The position numbers were made by a program, and so were the translations under genes. Below are positions 18,885 through 27,490 of a stretch of 64,000 nucleotides of DNA, one piece after another. Each line of letters begins with the position of its first letter. Position 1 is the stretch's first letter. Under the pieces are notes generated by a model. It did no database searches. It was not told the origin of the DNA and saw only the letters and a list, made by a program, of their open reading frames with translations. Origin of the DNA: Planctomycetota bacterium (GTDB lineage Bacteria; Planctomycetota; B15-G4); contig JAJDEP010000019.1 of assembly GCA_029259715.1 (NCBI GenBank), positions 1 through 64,000 of the forward strand. The letters run 5' to 3'.

Positions 18885-19505
18885 TCACCCGCCGGCGTCC
18901 CCGCCGTCGTCGCTGCTGCCCCCCTCGCCGCCGGCCGCTTCCGCCGCGGGGGCGCCCTCCGCCAGGCGCGCGGCCAGGGCCTCGATCTCGGTGCTCAGGC
19001 CGTGCAGGCGGATCAGCTCGTCCAGCGCGCTCTGCAACTCGGTCCGCACCGTCGTGAGCTGCTTGCGCTGGTTGGCCAGCTCGGCCTTCAGGTCGGCCAG
19101 CTCCTTGGTGGCGTCGGCCAGATCCTGCTCGGTGCCGGCCAGGTCGCTCGAGATGAGCTGGAAGTCGTGCTCGGCCTGCAGGTAGTCCTTGAAGATGCGG
19201 TCTTCCTGATCCTGCCACTGTTCGAGCTGCGCCATGAGCGCGGCGGCGTATTCGCGCTCGCGCGCGATGCGGTCCTCGAGGGCCTCGCGGGCCCGGCGCA
19301 GGTTGGGCAGCGTCGAGAAGTCGGTCTTGCTGGAAGGCGGGGGGACGCTGCGCGGGACGGCGCACGCCGCGGTCATCAGCGCGACGAGCGCCACGAGCGC
19401 CACGAGCGAAGGCGTCGCGGTCCGGCGTGAGCCGCCGAGCGGCCGCTCACCGACCGGTGCCCGGGCGCGTCGAACCACGCTTGTCACGGCATCTGGAGGC
19501 CCCAT
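18885..19505 (-). CDS. Coiled-coil lipoprotein of unknown function
   Basis: The 206-residue protein has a hydrophobic segment (about 33-45) ending in LMTAACAV, a plausible lipobox with C48. The 30-residue positively charged leader before it is long for a signal peptide, so an internal start is possible. Residues about 65-185 are a heptad-rich coiled coil (for example LADLKAELANQRKQLTTVRT), and the tail is Gly/Asp/Ala-rich. I recognise no family. It is divergent from ndk across 121 nt and precedes atpZ by 163 nt. Confidence 0.8.
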   Translation of the reverse strand: MGPPDAVTSVVRRARAPVGERPLGGSRRTATPSLVALVALVALMTAACAVPRSVPPPSSKTDFSTLPNLRRAREALEDRIAREREYAAALMAQLEQWQDQEDRIFKDYLQAEHDFQLISSDLAGTEQDLADATKELADLKAELANQRKQLTTVRTELQSALDELIRLHGLSTEIEALAARLAEGAPAAEAAGGEGGSSDDGGDAGG

Positions 19506-19626
19506 GCCCCGCAGGGTAGCCCCCGCTCGGGGCCGCCGCTAGAATGCGCCGCCTTGCGCGGAAAACCGCCTGCGGTCGTCCCGACCCGGCTCCGCGCCGC
19601 CACTCTGCCGAGACCAGGAAAGCCTC

Positions 19627-20091
19627 ATGGAACGCACGCTCATCATCCTCAAGCCGGACGCCGTCCAGCGGGGCCTCATGGGCCGCATCCTGACCCGATT
19701 CGAAGCGAAGGGCCTGAAGATGGTCGCGGCCCGCTTCGAGCGGCTCGGCGAGGACAGGCTCTCGCAGCACTACAAGGACCATGAAGGCAAGCCGTTCTAC
19801 GCCGGACTGGTGCGCTTCATGGGCGAGAGCCCGGTGCTGGTGATGGTGCTCGAGGGCGTCGAGGCCATCGCCACCTGCCGCAAGATGATGGGCGCCACCT
19901 TCGGGCGCGACGCCGAGTCCGGCACCATCCGCGGTGACTTCGGCATTTCACGCTCCTACAACCTCGTGCACGGCTCGGACTCCCCCGAGGCGGCCGAACG
20001 GGAGATCGGGCTCTTCTTCGACGCGAACGAGATCGTCGAGTGGCAGCCCGCGGGGCACGCATGGGTGTACGACGCAGAAGACCTGGGCTGA
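19627..20091 (+). CDS. ndk: Nucleoside diphosphate kinase
   Basis: The 154-residue enzyme transfers the gamma phosphate from ATP to NDPs through a phosphohistidine. The N-terminus MERTLIILKPDAVQRGLMG is typical, and the active-site histidine is H115 in YNLVHGSDSPE. Its length is slightly above average, with a short C-terminal extension. AGGAAAG lies before the ATG. It is divergent from the coiled-coil lipoprotein gene and leads a rightward run. Confidence 0.98.
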   Translation: MERTLIILKPDAVQRGLMGRILTRFEAKGLKMVAARFERLGEDRLSQHYKDHEGKPFYAGLVRFMGESPVLVMVLEGVEAIATCRKMMGATFGRDAESGTIRGDFGISRSYNLVHGSDSPEAAEREIGLFFDANEIVEWQPAGHAWVYDAEDLG

Positions 20092-20135
20092 TTCCGGTCA
20101 ACCTGAATCCGGGCCCTGTGATTCCACAGGCCGGG

Positions 20136-21191
20136 ATGCGGGAATTCGGGATGCGGGTCGTGGCCGCGGCCCTGCTGCTCGCCACCCTCACCGGTTGCGG
20201 GGGCCTGCTGCGCAGCGACCGTGATGAGGCCATGCTCGCGGTCCACCAGTCGAACGCCCTCGACTACTACGACAGCGGCAACTACGCCCAGGCGCTCGAC
20301 CAGACCCGGCGCGCCCTCGAACTCGAGGCCGACCTGCCGGACATGAAGCTGGTCCAGGGGTTCTGCCTGCTCAAGATCGGCAAGGCCAACCGCGACGCAA
20401 GCCAGGTCGACGAGGCCCTCGAGATCTTCACGGGGCTGCGGCAGACGTCGCTGCTGAAGCTCTCGGGCGAGCCCAGCTACCAGGTCGAGCACGCCCTGGG
20501 ACGGGCCCACCTCGCCCGGGCCCTCATGCACGACGACGCCATCGCGCACATCGAACAGCGCCTCTCCAGCGAGTACCTGGCCGGCGACGCACGCGCCGCC
20601 GATGGGAGGGCCCTGAAGCGCGAGCATGCGGATCGCCTCGAGCACCTCAACGACGCCGTCCGGCACCTACAGACCGTGACGAACGAGCCCCGTGGCGACA
20701 CGGCCCACGCGCGCATCGACCTCGTGCTGGCCCTCAACAGTCTCGGCGGCCGCGACAGCGAGATGCTCAGCAACGGCCGCACGGCCCTCAAGCAGCTCGA
20801 GCAGACCAACCGCTATTGGCGCAACATCCAGGCCAACGGCAACTCCAGCGCCGAGAGCAAGGTGGGCGCTGAGTTGCAGGTGGAGAACAACCTCAAGAAG
20901 GAAGCGATGCTGCGCGACCTCATCGCGACGCTGCACTACAACCGCGGCGAGACCGAGGCCTACCTCGCCGAGCTGGCTGAGATGGAGGCGCGCCAGCTGA
21001 TGACGGCGGTGCAGCACTTCAACCGCGCCGAGATCTGGGAGCAACGCGGGCGCTACGACCTCGCCATCGCCGACCTCGAGGCCTTCCTGCGCATGCGCGG
21101 ACAGCACATGACATTCGAGCAGGACGACCGCGCGGCCCAGGTCTTCCGGAGGATCGATGCGCTCCGCAGCCGACTCCGCTCCCGGGGCTGA
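20136..21191 (+). CDS. TPR-containing lipoprotein
   Basis: This 351-residue outer-membrane-type lipoprotein starts at 20136, where the signal peptide ends in LLATLTGCGG (lipobox LTGC, cysteine at residue 22). An upstream start at 20040 would put 32 non-signal residues in front and overlap ndk. Tetratricopeptide-like repeats follow (for example ALDYYDSGNYAQALDQTRRA and later EIWEQRGRYDLAIADLEAFL). The function is unknown; such proteins usually scaffold complexes. It overlaps the start of rnpA by about 35 nt. Confidence 0.88.
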   Translation: MREFGMRVVAAALLLATLTGCGGLLRSDRDEAMLAVHQSNALDYYDSGNYAQALDQTRRALELEADLPDMKLVQGFCLLKIGKANRDASQVDEALEIFTGLRQTSLLKLSGEPSYQVEHALGRAHLARALMHDDAIAHIEQRLSSEYLAGDARAADGRALKREHADRLEHLNDAVRHLQTVTNEPRGDTAHARIDLVLALNSLGGRDSEMLSNGRTALKQLEQTNRYWRNIQANGNSSAESKVGAELQVENNLKKEAMLRDLIATLHYNRGETEAYLAELAEMEARQLMTAVQHFNRAEIWEQRGRYDLAIADLEAFLRMRGQHMTFEQDDRAAQVFRRIDALRSRLRSRG

Positions 21192-21615
21192 CCCCGACGC
21201 CGCTCCGCGCCTTCCCAAGCAGGCGCGCCTGCGCTGCAAGCCCGAGTTCGATCGGGTCTTCCAGAACGGGCGCAAGGTCGTCGATCGCCATCTGGTGGCG
21301 TGGATCCTCCCCCTCGCCCACACTTCGGGCCCGTCGCGCATCGGACTGGTGGTCAGCCGCAAGGTCGGCAATGCCGTGGTGCGCAACCGGACCAAGCGGC
21401 TCCTGCGGGAGGCCTTCCGCCACCTGGCCCCCGGCATCCCCCATCCGGTCGAGATCGTGATCGTGCCGCGACCGGCCGGGCTGCCCACCAAGGCCACCGA
21501 GGCCCGGTCATCGCTCCGGCACCTGCTGTCGGTCTATGCCCGGGGGCCCCGCCGCAAGGGCGGCTCACCGCGCACCCCGGCCCGACCGGAGCCGCCCGGC
21601 GACGGGCGAGGGTGA
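21157..21615 (+). CDS. rnpA: Ribonuclease P protein component
   Basis: This 152-residue basic protein assists the RNase P RNA in tRNA 5' maturation. The RNR signature is clear in [20 protein letters not shown] followed by REAFR. The C-terminus is extended by about 25 basic, Pro-rich residues. yidD follows after 7 nt, as in many bacteria. The usual upstream rpmH (L34) and downstream yidC are not here; a TPR lipoprotein and the PpiD/SurA-like gene flank the pair instead. Confidence 0.97.
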   Translation: MRSAADSAPGADPDAAPRLPKQARLRCKPEFDRVFQNGRKVVDRHLVAWILPLAHTSGPSRIGLVVSRKVGNAVVRNRTKRLLREAFRHLAPGIPHPVEIVIVPRPAGLPTKATEARSSLRHLLSVYARGPRRKGGSPRTPARPEPPGDGRG

Positions 21616-21622
21616 GGCCCCC

Positions 21623-21859
21623 ATGGCGGACCTGTTCCGCTTCCTGATGCGCCTCTATCGCGCCAGCCTCGGGCGCTTGCTGCCCGACGCCTGCCGCTTC
21701 ACGCCGTCGTGCTCACACTACGCCGAGCAAGCCATCGCCAGCCGGGGCGTCATCGTGGGCGGCGCGCTGGCCATGTGGCGCCTGCTGCGCTGCCACCCGT
21801 TCAGCCGGGGCGGCCATGATCCGGTGCCGCCGCGCCCGCCGTCGAAGTCGGCGCCCTAG
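21623..21859 (+). CDS. yidD: Membrane protein insertion efficiency factor YidD
   Basis: This 78-residue protein matches the YidD family, which aids YidC-dependent membrane insertion. The signature [19 protein letters not shown] and the segment [17 protein letters not shown] are clear. The ATG at 21623 matches the family start, and longer frames run into rnpA. It ends 42 nt before the convergent gene at 21902. Confidence 0.96.
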   Translation: MADLFRFLMRLYRASLGRLLPDACRFTPSCSHYAEQAIASRGVIVGGALAMWRLLRCHPFSRGGHDPVPPRPPSKSAP

Positions 21860-21901
21860 GTCCTGCCTCCGGGCGGCCGCGGCCACCCGGCGACCGACTC
21901 G

Positions 21902-23833
21902 TCACGCGTCGGCCGGGGCCTCTTCGGGCTCCGCGAGCTGCAGCTCGTGGCTCGCCTTGAGCAACTCGGGATCCGCCGTGTCGAACAGGGCGGCCCGGCG
22001 GGCCTCCTGCATGGCAGCGGCCCGCGAAGCCGCCATCCCGCCCGGGTCGGCATACATGGCCGCCTGGTCGGGCATGGCGCGTCCGGTGATGCGCACCACC
22101 GCCGACAGATTGCCGGCGTAGTGCCGCAGGATCGGGCTGACCGTGTCGACGTCCTGGGCGAACACCTGGACGCTCGTCTTCAGGAAGCGCTCGACACTGT
22201 CGGCGGCCTCCTGCTCGTCGTCCGGGGCCATGATGTAGGACCGGGGCACGTCGGTGAACACGAGGTGCTCACCCTGCGCCTCGCCGGCGGCCACCAGCGC
22301 GTCCCACGCGGCGGCTTCGTGCTCGGCCAGGATCGCCTCGATGGCCGGCTCCATCTTGGCCAGCTCCTCCTCGGCGATGGCGGCCTCGTCGAACTCGGCG
22401 TCTTCGGTCTCGAGCAGGGCCGCGATGCGCGCCGCGGCCTCCTCGGCCGCCACGGCCTCGAGCGGAGCGATCTGCTCCCGCGCCTCGGGCACGCTGCGGG
22501 CGCGCTCGCGCAGGGCCTCGCGGAAGGCCACGGCCTTGCGGTCCTGCTGCTCCGCCTTCAAATCGTCGATGAGCTGGTCGCGGGCCCCGTCGAAGTCGAG
22601 CGGCACCGCATCGGTGTGGTTCTCGTAGAACACCAGCTGCAAGTGCTTCTCTTGGTTGTAGGGCGTGTTCAGTCGGATGGCGCCGGTGGTGCCCAACCGG
22701 GAGAGGCGGCCCAGGTTCTCGTTCCCGACCTCGGGCAGGGCGACTTGCTCGTCGGGGCCCAGCAGCCCCTCGGGATCGACCACAGGAAGACCGTACTCGG
22801 CGGCCACTTCCACGAAGGCCGCCTTGGTCTTCGCCTCGGCCTCCCGCTCGTTGAACTGCCGGAAGGCGCTCTGCATGTAGCGGATGAGCTTGACCTCGCT
22901 CGCGAGCTCGGCCGCGATCGCGTCGGTCATCTCCTCGACGTCGGGGAAGCGCACCGTACGCGTGAGGTTGAAGCGGCTGCGCACCTCGGCCTCCTGGGGC
23001 TCGACCAGGCCGGCGGTCTTCTCGGCGGGCAGCGTCGTCAGGTCGTGATCGAGCAGCACCGAGGCGAGCACGATGTCCTGGCGGGCCGGGTCGATGTAGG
23101 TGCGACCCCGCTGCTTTTCAGGCATCTCGTCCCAGAAAGCCTGGAGTTCGTCGGCGTTCGGCGCGGGGATGGACTCCAGCGGCTCATCCTCGAAGACCAG
23201 GGCCTCGTAGCTGAACAGCTCATTGTCGATGCGCCAGCGCAGGTACACCGCCTCGGAGTCGACGATGGCGCTGTCGCGCAGGACGATGTCGAGGTAGCGC
23301 TGCTTGAGCAGGTCCTCGCGCAGGATCGCCTCGAAGTCGCGGGTGCTGGTGAAGCCCCGGCTCTGGACCATGGCGCGATAGTCGGCGCTCGAAGCGCCCG
23401 CCAGCGCGGGCTGCAGCGCCCGGCGCAGGTCCTCGTCGGAGACGCGCAGGCCGGCGCTGCGGGCATCGGCCACCAGCATCAGGTGGGTCCAGACGTCGTC
23501 GACGCTGAAGTTGGTCCTCGGGTAGTAGAGCCGGCCGAGCTGGTCCTTCACGCGGCGGTAGTCGCTCTCGGTCAACTCGACCGTCTCGCCCGACGCCGTC
23601 ACGAAGCGCGCGAATGGTCCCGTCGGGCCGCCGCCCTTCAGGAACGAGTCGATGTCGCTCATGCTGGCGAACAGGCCGAACACCAGGACGGTGAAGATCA
23701 CCGCGGCCCAGAGCATGGTCTTCTGGTGCTTGCGGAAGAGTCCGAAGCCCATGACCTTGGGAGTGGTGTCGTCCTTGGCCGGGCGCTGCGAGGCGCCCCC
23801 CTTGGACGCCTTGCGCGTCTTCGTCTTGCTCAT
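21902..23833 (-). CDS. PpiD/SurA-N-like periplasmic folding factor
   Basis: The 643-residue protein has a basic cytoplasmic N-terminus, one membrane span (about residues 38-58, TMLWAAVIFTVLVFGLFA) and a large, charged, helix-rich periplasmic part. This layout resembles PpiD and other SurA_N-type chaperones. I could not identify a complete parvulin (PpiC) domain, so isomerase activity is doubtful. It begins one base after the scpB stop and closes the secretion-related cluster. It may help fold exported pseudopilus proteins. Confidence 0.75.
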   Translation of the reverse strand: MSKTKTRKASKGGASQRPAKDDTTPKVMGFGLFRKHQKTMLWAAVIFTVLVFGLFASMSDIDSFLKGGGPTGPFARFVTASGETVELTESDYRRVKDQLGRLYYPRTNFSVDDVWTHLMLVADARSAGLRVSDEDLRRALQPALAGASSADYRAMVQSRGFTSTRDFEAILREDLLKQRYLDIVLRDSAIVDSEAVYLRWRIDNELFSYEALVFEDEPLESIPAPNADELQAFWDEMPEKQRGRTYIDPARQDIVLASVLLDHDLTTLPAEKTAGLVEPQEAEVRSRFNLTRTVRFPDVEEMTDAIAAELASEVKLIRYMQSAFRQFNEREAEAKTKAAFVEVAAEYGLPVVDPEGLLGPDEQVALPEVGNENLGRLSRLGTTGAIRLNTPYNQEKHLQLVFYENHTDAVPLDFDGARDQLIDDLKAEQQDRKAVAFREALRERARSVPEAREQIAPLEAVAAEEAAARIAALLETEDAEFDEAAIAEEELAKMEPAIEAILAEHEAAAWDALVAAGEAQGEHLVFTDVPRSYIMAPDDEQEAADSVERFLKTSVQVFAQDVDTVSPILRHYAGNLSAVVRITGRAMPDQAAMYADPGGMAASRAAAMQEARRAALFDTADPELLKASHELQLAEPEEAPADA

Positions 23834-23834
23834 G

Positions 23835-24449
23835 TCAGTCGAGCAGGTCCTTGATGTCCGGCAGACTCTTGATCGTCTTGAGGCCGAAGTGGTCCAAGAA
23901 TCGCTTGGTCGTGCCGTAAAGCAGGGGATGTCCGGGCTCGGAGGAGCGACCGGAGACGCGGATCAAATCACGATCCAGCAGGACCCGCAACAGGGGCCCG
24001 GCCTGCACGCCGCGCACGGCCTCCACCTCAGCCCGCGTCAGGGGCTGCCGGTAGGCCACGATGGCGAGGGTTTCGAGCGCCGCCGGCGAGAGCTTGTCCG
24101 TGCCCGGACGCGCCCGCAGGGCCGCCACATCGTCGTGGAGGGTGGGCCGGGTCATGAAGCGCCAGCCGCCGGCCACTTCCATCAGATCCACGGCGCCGGG
24201 CCGATCGGCCCAGCGCTCGCTCAGCTCGGCCAGGGCCGCCTTGACCTCGTCCACGGACGCCTTGAGGGTCGACGCGATGCGCGCCGGCGTGAGCGTCTCG
24301 CCCGACGCGAACAGCAGCGCCTCGACGCGGTGGCTCAGGGGGTGCCCGCCGTCATCGGCCCGCCCCTCGGGGCCGCGGTCGTCGGAGGCGACTGTGTCGG
24401 AGGCTTCGCCTCCGGGGTCCGTCGTGCCGTCTGGACGCTTCCTGATCAT
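23835..24449 (-). CDS. scpB: Segregation and condensation protein B
   Basis: This 204-residue protein forms the SMC-ScpAB condensin subcomplex. It contains two winged-helix domains. The N-terminal one starts around VEALLFASGETLTPARIA, and the second contains SPAALETLAIVAYRQPLTRA and a KRFLDHFGLKTIKSLPD end. No scpA lies nearby. It sits between a parvulin gene (52 nt upstream) and the PpiD-like gene, apparently as a passenger of the same transcript. Confidence 0.96.
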   Translation of the reverse strand: MIRKRPDGTTDPGGEASDTVASDDRGPEGRADDGGHPLSHRVEALLFASGETLTPARIASTLKASVDEVKAALAELSERWADRPGAVDLMEVAGGWRFMTRPTLHDDVAALRARPGTDKLSPAALETLAIVAYRQPLTRAEVEAVRGVQAGPLLRVLLDRDLIRVSGRSSEPGHPLLYGTTKRFLDHFGLKTIKSLPDIKDLLD

Positions 24450-24500
24450 CCCGCCTCGCTCGCCACCGTGGGCCGCCGATCAAACCGGCCGGAGGCTCGG

Positions 24501-25547
24501 TCAGGGCTCCCGTCCGGGGCGGCTCACACGATAGCGGTCCAACATGCGCGCTTCAAAGATCGCCAACTCCTCGGGCTGCAGCGGGCGGCGGGCCAGCTCC
24601 AATTCGATCTCGACCCGGACCCGGTCCCAGGGCCGCAGGTCCGGCTGCAATCGATCCACCAGCCGGATCAGGCGGAAGTAGGCCTTCCCGTTGAGCGTGA
24701 TGGGCAGCGGCCCCAGCACATCCCCCGGCTGCAGACCCTCGCGGCCCTCGAGCAGGGGCACATCGGCACCGAGCGGGACATCGGGCAGGTCGCCCCCGTC
24801 GGCGGCCGTGGGATGGACGCTGTGCGCCCGGGCCAGCGAGGCGAAGGACGCACCCTCGGCGACCTTGGTGGCGATCCCGGTCGCCGTCTCGAGGTCCTCC
24901 ACGAGGATCAGCTGCGATTGTTCGCGCGCCGTTCGGGCCGCCTCGAAGCGCACCGCCCGCTCGAGCAGCAGCGAGGCCAGCACCCGCGCGCGGATCTCGG
25001 CGCGGTAGCGCTCGACGGTGAAGCCGAAGCGAGCGGCCAGGAAGGTCTCCAGGCCGACGCTCTCGGCCTCCAGGGCAAACCGCGCCCGCTGCTCGGCGAT
25101 GGCCACGTCGACCTCCCGCTCGAGCATCTCGGCCTGCACGTCGAGGCCGTGCTGGACCGCCACCCGCCGGGCGAAGGCCGAGAGCAGCATCTGGCGCACC
25201 ACCTCGGCCGAGCGGCCCGGCACGACCAGGTCGAGCTCGCGAAACACGTCGCTGGCACGGATCGCCTGCCCGGCCACCAGCAGCACCGGTTGGTCGTCAT
25301 CGCGGGCCACCGGGGGCATGGCCTCGACCCCCACCCGCCCGGCCACCGGCGGGTAGCCGCCCGCACCCTGGCTGCCCGAGCCTTGGTTTCCGGTGCTCGG
25401 GTTGCCCGTGCTCGGGTTCCCGACCGTCGGGCCTTCGCCCGCGCCCACCGGCGGGACGACCGGCCCGCGCTGCCCGGTCGCCGTCGTCGTCAGGGCCAGG
25501 AGCACCACGATCCCCACGCCGAACGGCGAGCGCCGGAGCGTGATCAT
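24501..25547 (-). CDS. Secreted parvulin-type peptidyl-prolyl isomerase
   Basis: The 348-residue protein has a signal peptide (about 1-25) and a low-complexity Gly/Asn/Ser/Thr linker with STGNPSTGN repeats (about 44-62). A SurA-like helical region follows (about 85-215), then a parvulin domain (about 215-310) with AEGASFASLARAHSVHPTAA and KAYFRLIRLVDR. The ATG at 25547 overlaps the upstream stop (ATGA). It probably assists folding of exported proteins, perhaps the pseudopilins encoded just upstream. The linker DNA has a short imperfect tandem repeat at about 25385-25425. Confidence 0.88.
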   Translation of the reverse strand: MITLRRSPFGVGIVVLLALTTTATGQRGPVVPPVGAGEGPTVGNPSTGNPSTGNQGSGSQGAGGYPPVAGRVGVEAMPPVARDDDQPVLLVAGQAIRASDVFRELDLVVPGRSAEVVRQMLLSAFARRVAVQHGLDVQAEMLEREVDVAIAEQRARFALEAESVGLETFLAARFGFTVERYRAEIRARVLASLLLERAVRFEAARTAREQSQLILVEDLETATGIATKVAEGASFASLARAHSVHPTAADGGDLPDVPLGADVPLLEGREGLQPGDVLGPLPITLNGKAYFRLIRLVDRLQPDLRPWDRVRVEIELELARRPLQPEELAIFEARMLDRYRVSRPGREP

Positions 25548-27031
25548 CGGAACGAGACCAGGCGTTCGTACCGGAGTCCCTTGCCGGTCGGGCAGGTCAC
25601 CCGTTCCACCTCGTTGCGATCGTTGATGATCTCTACGAAGCCGTCGGCGCGGCAGGTGCGGCAGGGCACGGGCTTGGCCCGTTCGATGTCGAGCTGCCCC
25701 GAGAACTCCGCGAAGTACGCGGACAACCAGCGCTGCCGGTCGTCCCGGGGCGTCGCCGCCCACCACTCGTCGGGCGAGAGGCCCACCGACTCGAGCCCCC
25801 GGTTGGCCCGCGCCGACGACTGCCGGCTCTGGGCCTGTTCGCGTCGGCGCCGCAGCACCTCTTCGATGCGCGACTCGAGGTCCTCGTCCTCGGGGTCGAG
25901 GTCGTCGGCGTCCTCTTCATCCTCGTCGGCACCGTGGCGCCCGAGTTTCCACTTCAGCGCCTTGTCGGGCCCGAGGATGAAGGTGCCCGAGCCGTAGCTG
26001 CTCGAGCGCAGGCTCCCGCCCCGGCGCGTGTCCCACAGCTCCTGGATGATCTCCTCATCGACGCCGTAACTGCGGCTGAGCTTGGTCACCAGCTCCTCAT
26101 GGAGCCCCTCCTCCACCAGCTCCATGGCCGCGCCCAGGGTCATGTCGTCGTTGCGGGCGATCCGGGAGAGGCCCGCGTTCAGGAACGAGAAGTAGTCGGA
26201 GATGATGCGTCCGGCGTGGAATTCCCGGCGCCGCTCCGCGATCTGCTGCTGCAGGTCGGCCAGGTCGCCGAGCTGTCGGCTGGCGGGGAATTCCTCCCGG
26301 AAGCGGGCGGCGAGCTCTTCCGCCGTGTCGAACTGACGCCGGTAGAGGCGCTGGCGCAACTCGTCGAGCAGGGCCGTGGCGGCGGCCTCCTCGATGCGGA
26401 TGTCGACCCGCTCCAGCCGCGACGCGAGCAGGTCGGGTCGGTACTCGGGATCGGTGTCGCGGGTCGCGCGATAGTGCTCGCGGGCGCGGGCGTACAGGCG
26501 CGCGCCTTCGCAGGTCACGGCCACGTCGAGGTGTTCCGCGGCCGTGGTCGGCGTGCCCTGCTCGGTCAGGATGCGCAGGTACAGCTCGTCGGGGGAGAAG
26601 ATGGCCAGGCCTTCGGCCCGCGCGCTCTCCACCGACTGGACGTAGCGCTTGGGGAACTCGTCGACACCCGACCGGCGCCGCAACGTGAAGACGTCGCGCG
26701 GGCCGCCCTCGACCAGCGCGCCCGTCTCGAAGGTGCCGTTCTTCATCAACAGCTGCACCACGTCGACCTCGTACAGCTCGACTTCCTCCCCCGTGAAGCC
26801 GCGCGAGACCTTGATGCGACGGGCCTCCTCGGCCGACAGGTGATTCCAGCGCAGGGTCAGCAGGCCCCCGTTGTCGACCCGCAGCAGCGTGAAGCCCGTG
26901 GCCTCGTCGAACTCGACGATCTCGCCGTGCACCAGCGTGCCGTCCCGCAGGCGCACGATCTCCAGGGCCGTCGCCTCCAGGGCGAGGGCCAGCAGGGCGG
27001 CGGTGCAGAGCAGCAGTCTTCGAGCATTCAT
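25544..27031 (-). CDS. Secreted protein with N-terminal beta-barrel and degenerate zinc ribbon
   Basis: The 495-residue protein has a signal peptide (about 1-22). An N-terminal small beta-barrel repeat follows (IVRLRDGTLVHGEIVEFDEA, then further strands), then a helical middle, an acidic stretch around 375-395 and a C-terminal half zinc ribbon. The ribbon reads CRTCRADGFVEI, then CPTGKGLRY. It resembles a DnaJ-type CxxCxGxG element that has lost one cysteine. I do not recognise the family; similar architectures occur in planctomycete secreted proteins. It is coupled to the parvulin by ATGA and lies 12 nt after the GspI-like gene. Confidence 0.8.
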   Translation of the reverse strand: MNARRLLLCTAALLALALEATALEIVRLRDGTLVHGEIVEFDEATGFTLLRVDNGGLLTLRWNHLSAEEARRIKVSRGFTGEEVELYEVDVVQLLMKNGTFETGALVEGGPRDVFTLRRRSGVDEFPKRYVQSVESARAEGLAIFSPDELYLRILTEQGTPTTAAEHLDVAVTCEGARLYARAREHYRATRDTDPEYRPDLLASRLERVDIRIEEAAATALLDELRQRLYRRQFDTAEELAARFREEFPASRQLGDLADLQQQIAERRREFHAGRIISDYFSFLNAGLSRIARNDDMTLGAAMELVEEGLHEELVTKLSRSYGVDEEIIQELWDTRRGGSLRSSSYGSGTFILGPDKALKWKLGRHGADEDEEDADDLDPEDEDLESRIEEVLRRRREQAQSRQSSARANRGLESVGLSPDEWWAATPRDDRQRWLSAYFAEFSGQLDIERAKPVPCRTCRADGFVEIINDRNEVERVTCPTGKGLRYERLVSFR

Positions 27032-27043
27032 GGGCCGTCCATC

Positions 27044-27490
27044 CTAGTCTCGGCGCACGGCGCGGGCACGCCACTGCGCCACCGATTCGCGCGGATCCGG
27101 GGTGGCAGTGAGCAGGAACGGCACGGGACGGGCGCCCGCGAGGCCCGCCTCGTCCGACGCCGCCGTCACGCGGACCAGCACGGTCTCGCCATCCGGACGC
27201 GCCTCGAAGCTCACCGAATAGTAGGTGCCATCGTCGAAGCGACGCGACGAAACGTCGATCCAGTCGCCGGCGTCGTCATCCCAGTGGTCGCCGGCGGACA
27301 CCTCCACCGCCAGGCGCTCGGCGATGCCGTCGACGTGATGGCCCGAGGTGCCCGCAGCCAGCCCCGCCCGGTGCATGACCAGCGCCGAGCTCATCAACGC
27401 GAGCAGCCCGGTCATGCCGATCAGGAAGATGGTCATGGCCATCAGCACCTCGATCAGGGTGAAACCGGAAGGAGAGCGGGACGTCACCAT
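27044..27490 (-). CDS. Minor pseudopilin, GspI/PilV-like
   Basis: The 148-residue protein has a class III signal: SPSG, then FTLIEVLMAMTIFLIGMTG, with Glu at +5 after the predicted prepilin peptidase cut. A hydrophobic helix (about 10-35) leads into a small beta-rich globular part. Size and position after a GspJ-like gene fit GspI. The start at 27490 gives a 9-residue leader and a 7-nt overlap with the upstream gene. Assignment to I rather than another minor pilin is by gene order. Confidence 0.85.
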   Translation of the reverse strand: MVTSRSPSGFTLIEVLMAMTIFLIGMTGLLALMSSALVMHRAGLAAGTSGHHVDGIAERLAVEVSAGDHWDDDAGDWIDVSSRRFDDGTYYSVSFEARPDGETVLVRVTAASDEAGLAGARPVPFLLTATPDPRESVAQWRARAVRRD

